Assembly: GCA_946534585.1 (NCBI GenBank)
Contig: CAMNCV010000130.1
Location: forward strand, 62,001 to 126,000
Length of the DNA: 64,000 nt
Direction: 5' to 3'
Origin: an uncultured Prevotellaceae bacterium
Lineage (GTDB): Bacteria; Bacteroidota; Bacteroidia; Bacteroidales; Bacteroidaceae
This document shows, in pieces, positions 61,740-64,000 of the stretch (its first letter is position 1; every line of letters starts with the position of its first letter). Below the pieces are notes generated by a model, which saw only the letters and a list, made by a program, of their open reading frames with translations, was not told where the DNA came from and did no database searches. Both the position numbers and the translations under genes were made by a program.

Positions 61740-62060
61740 TCAAGCAAGTATAATCTTGTTATCCTCTGTAGATGCTACCTTACCCTCTTTCAGGAGCCAG
61801 CCCAATCCGAGGATTGTGTCGCCCTCTGTGAGTTTTGCCTTCTTTGCCACCTCAGCAAGTGTCAGTGCCTCATCAGCTGCTGCAAGCACCTGATATACGT
61901 CACCTGCACGGAAACCTGCGTTTTCTGCGTTCACGTAAAGTATGGTTTCCTTAGCTGTAGCCTTCTTTGCTGTAGCCTTCTTTGCTGGAGCCTTTACCTC
62001 TGCCTTTGCTGCAGACGCCTTCTTGGTAGCTGCAGCCTTTGTTGTCTTTGTTTCTGCCAT
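61740..62060 (-). CDS. Winged-helix DUF2582-like protein with lysine/alanine-rich histone-H1-like N-terminal tail
   Basis: MAETKTTKAAATKKASAAKAEVKAPAKKATAKKATAKE followed by ILYVNAENAGFRAGDVYQVLAAADEALTLAEVAKKAKLTEGDTILGLGWLLKEGKV. Confidence 0.82.
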   Translation of the reverse strand: MAETKTTKAAATKKASAAKAEVKAPAKKATAKKATAKETILYVNAENAGFRAGDVYQVLAAADEALTLAEVAKKAKLTEGDTILGLGWLLKEGKVASTEDNKIILA

Positions 62061-62142
62061 AATCTTTTTCCTTTCTATTATTATTCTTTTCTTGTATTAC
62101 GTGTTTATTTATATATTTCTGCAAAATTACTCATTCTCAACG

Positions 62143-62177
62143 AAAAAGAGCACCTTTTCAAAGAAAAAGTGCCCTTT
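62143..62177 (-). terminator. Probable intrinsic terminator downstream of aspS
   Basis: Minus sense AAAGGGCAC-N15-GTGCTCTTTTTC (one G-U pair). Confidence 0.65.
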
Positions 62178-62206
62178 AAAACTCCAATATTTGACAGATG
62201 TCAACA

Positions 62207-63964
62207 TCATGCCTGCAATTTCAATGCGATTTGCAGTTCATTTAACTGTTTTTGGTCGATGGCGGATGGTGCGTCAAGCATCACGTCTCTGCCACTGTTG
62301 TTCTTGGGGAACGCTATGCAGTCACGTATCGAATCGAGTCCTGCCATAATGCTCACAAAGCGGTCAAGACCAAATGCCAGCCCAGCATGTGGGGGCGCGC
62401 CATACTTGAAGGCATTTATCAGGAAGCCAAACTGTGCCATTGCCTGCTCTGGCGTAAAGCCAAGCACTTCAAACATCTTTGCCTGCAGCTTTCCATCGTG
62501 AATACGCAGCGAACCGCCGCCGACCTCTATGCCGTTGCATACGAAGTCGTAGGCCTTGGCACGCACCTTCTCCGGAGCGGTATCAAGAAGCGGTATGTCG
62601 TCAGGGTTTGGCATGGTGAATGGGTGGTGGGTTGACATCAGGCGTTGCTCCTCATCGCTCCACTCAAACAATGGGAAGTCAACAATCCACAGACATTCAA
62701 ACTTATCCTTGTCCATCAAGCCGAGACGCTTGCCCATCTCCAAGCGAAGTGAGCATAACTGTATGCGTGTTTTGTTGGCATTATCGCCTGACAGTATGAG
62801 TATCAGATCACCCTTCTTCGCTCCCATTTTGTCAGCCACTACCTGCAACTGCTCTGCTGTATAGAATTTATCGACAGAAGACTTGATGCTTCCATCTTCA
62901 TTTATCTTTATATATACAAGACCCTTGGCTCCTACCTGCTGCGACTTAACGAAGTCTGTGAGTTGGTCAAGCTGCTTGCGGGTGTAGTTCGCACAACCCT
63001 CTGCGCATATACCACCGATGTATTCAGCACCGTCGAATACGGCAAACGTGCCGAGTTTCAGTACATCCATCAACTCTACGAACTCCATTCCAAAGCGCAA
63101 ATCAGGCTTATCAGAACCATATTTCGCCATGGCCTCATGCCACGTCATCTGACGAAGTTTAGCAGGCAGATCCACGCCACGCACCTCTTTGAAGAGATGG
63201 CGAGCCATATCTTCAAAGATACTGATTACGTCTTCCTGATCAACGAATGACATCTCGCAGTCAATCTGAGTGAACTCGGGCTGACGGTCTGCACGCAAAT
63301 CCTCGTCGCGGAAGCACTTTGCTATCTGGAAATAGCGGTCGAAACCTGATACCATGAGCAGTTGCTTCAGCGTCTGCGGTGATTGCGGCAACGCATAGAA
63401 CTGTCCTGGGTTCATGCGTGACGGTACAACGAAGTCACGCGCACCCTCAGGAGTTGAACCTATGAGAATTGGTGTCTCAACTTCTATGAACTGTTTTGAA
63501 TCGAGGAAGTTACGTATAAGAATAGTCATCTTATGGCGTAGCTCAAGATTCTTACGCACAGGCGTGCGGCGCAGGTCCAGGTAACGGTACTTCATGCGCA
63601 ACTCATCGCCGCCGTCAGTATTGTCCTCTATGGTGAATGGCGGTGTGAGGCTTTCGCTGATTATATTAAGTTCTTCTACTAAAATTTCTATATCTCCCGT
63701 TGGCAACTTCTTATTCTTGGAATAACGCTCTGCCACGGTACCTATAGCCTGCACTACATACTCTCTGCCAAGATGCGCCGCCTTTTCTTTCAGCTCGTCT
63801 TTTGCATCTTCGTTAAAAGCCAACTGGGTTATGCCATAACGATCTCTGAGATCAACAAAGGTTAGGGCTCCGAGGTTATGCACTCCCTGCACCCAGCCTG
63901 CCAGCGTCACCTTCTGGCCTACATGCTCTATGCGGAGTTCACCGCATGTGTTTGTTCTATACAT
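62207..63964 (-). CDS. aspS: Aspartyl-tRNA synthetase
   Basis: [85 protein letters not shown]. Confidence 0.97.
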   Translation of the reverse strand: MYRTNTCGELRIEHVGQKVTLAGWVQGVHNLGALTFVDLRDRYGITQLAFNEDAKDELKEKAAHLGREYVVQAIGTVAERYSKNKKLPTGDIEILVEELNIISESLTPPFTIEDNTDGGDELRMKYRYLDLRRTPVRKNLELRHKMTILIRNFLDSKQFIEVETPILIGSTPEGARDFVVPSRMNPGQFYALPQSPQTLKQLLMVSGFDRYFQIAKCFRDEDLRADRQPEFTQIDCEMSFVDQEDVISIFEDMARHLFKEVRGVDLPAKLRQMTWHEAMAKYGSDKPDLRFGMEFVELMDVLKLGTFAVFDGAEYIGGICAEGCANYTRKQLDQLTDFVKSQQVGAKGLVYIKINEDGSIKSSVDKFYTAEQLQVVADKMGAKKGDLILILSGDNANKTRIQLCSLRLEMGKRLGLMDKDKFECLWIVDFPLFEWSDEEQRLMSTHHPFTMPNPDDIPLLDTAPEKVRAKAYDFVCNGIEVGGGSLRIHDGKLQAKMFEVLGFTPEQAMAQFGFLINAFKYGAPPHAGLAFGLDRFVSIMAGLDSIRDCIAFPKNNSGRDVMLDAPSAIDQKQLNELQIALKLQA

Positions 63965-64000
63965 CTCTTATTCTGTTATTATATTTTCTTCCTTAAACTG

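Noticed and set aside
61710-62501. 263-aa plus-strand Cys/Leu-rich ORF
   Set aside because: Antisense to the wHTH gene and aspS; arises from the Ala/Lys-rich tail codons.

Overview
The window is about 64 kb of a Bacteroidales, Prevotella-like chromosome (inferred from gene content, gene order and TAnnTTTG promoters). It is densely packed and mostly housekeeping: carB (5' part), dnaN, a DnaQ-like exonuclease, recN, engB, ABC-F, TrmH/SpoU methyltransferase, an ECF sigma operon, rpoD, manC, clpS-clpA, tex, GH51 arabinofuranosidase, a NusG/UpxY-like factor, mutS2, tRNA-Ser(UGA), valS, hisB, iorAB, an omega-amidase/aminotransferase pair, a tandem-SGNH esterase, a secG...lptE...sigma-54 regulator...PdxA-like cluster, lspA, a dockerin-bearing secreted protein, serC-serA and aspS. 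I see no prophage, IS element, CRISPR or restriction/defence island. The most unusual signal is non-coding. Four separate intergenic regions (about 1.43, 19.07, 40.91 and 61.50 kb) each carry an array of 4-5 contiguous 22-bp units. Each unit has a 19-bp dyad core (consensus about GTAAWAGC-TAT-SYKATTAC) plus a variable triplet, so 8-bp half-sites alternate in orientation every 11 bp. All four lie between co-directional minus-strand genes. They begin 0-15 bp after a stop codon or just after an intrinsic terminator, and they precede another gene, once ending 2 bp before the ATG. Other observations include a perfect 36-bp palindrome inside a membrane-protein gene after valS, a PdxA homologue that has lost metal-binding motifs, small ORFs missing from the ORF track, a histone-H1-like tail on a winged-helix protein, and structured 3'-UTR-like repeats.
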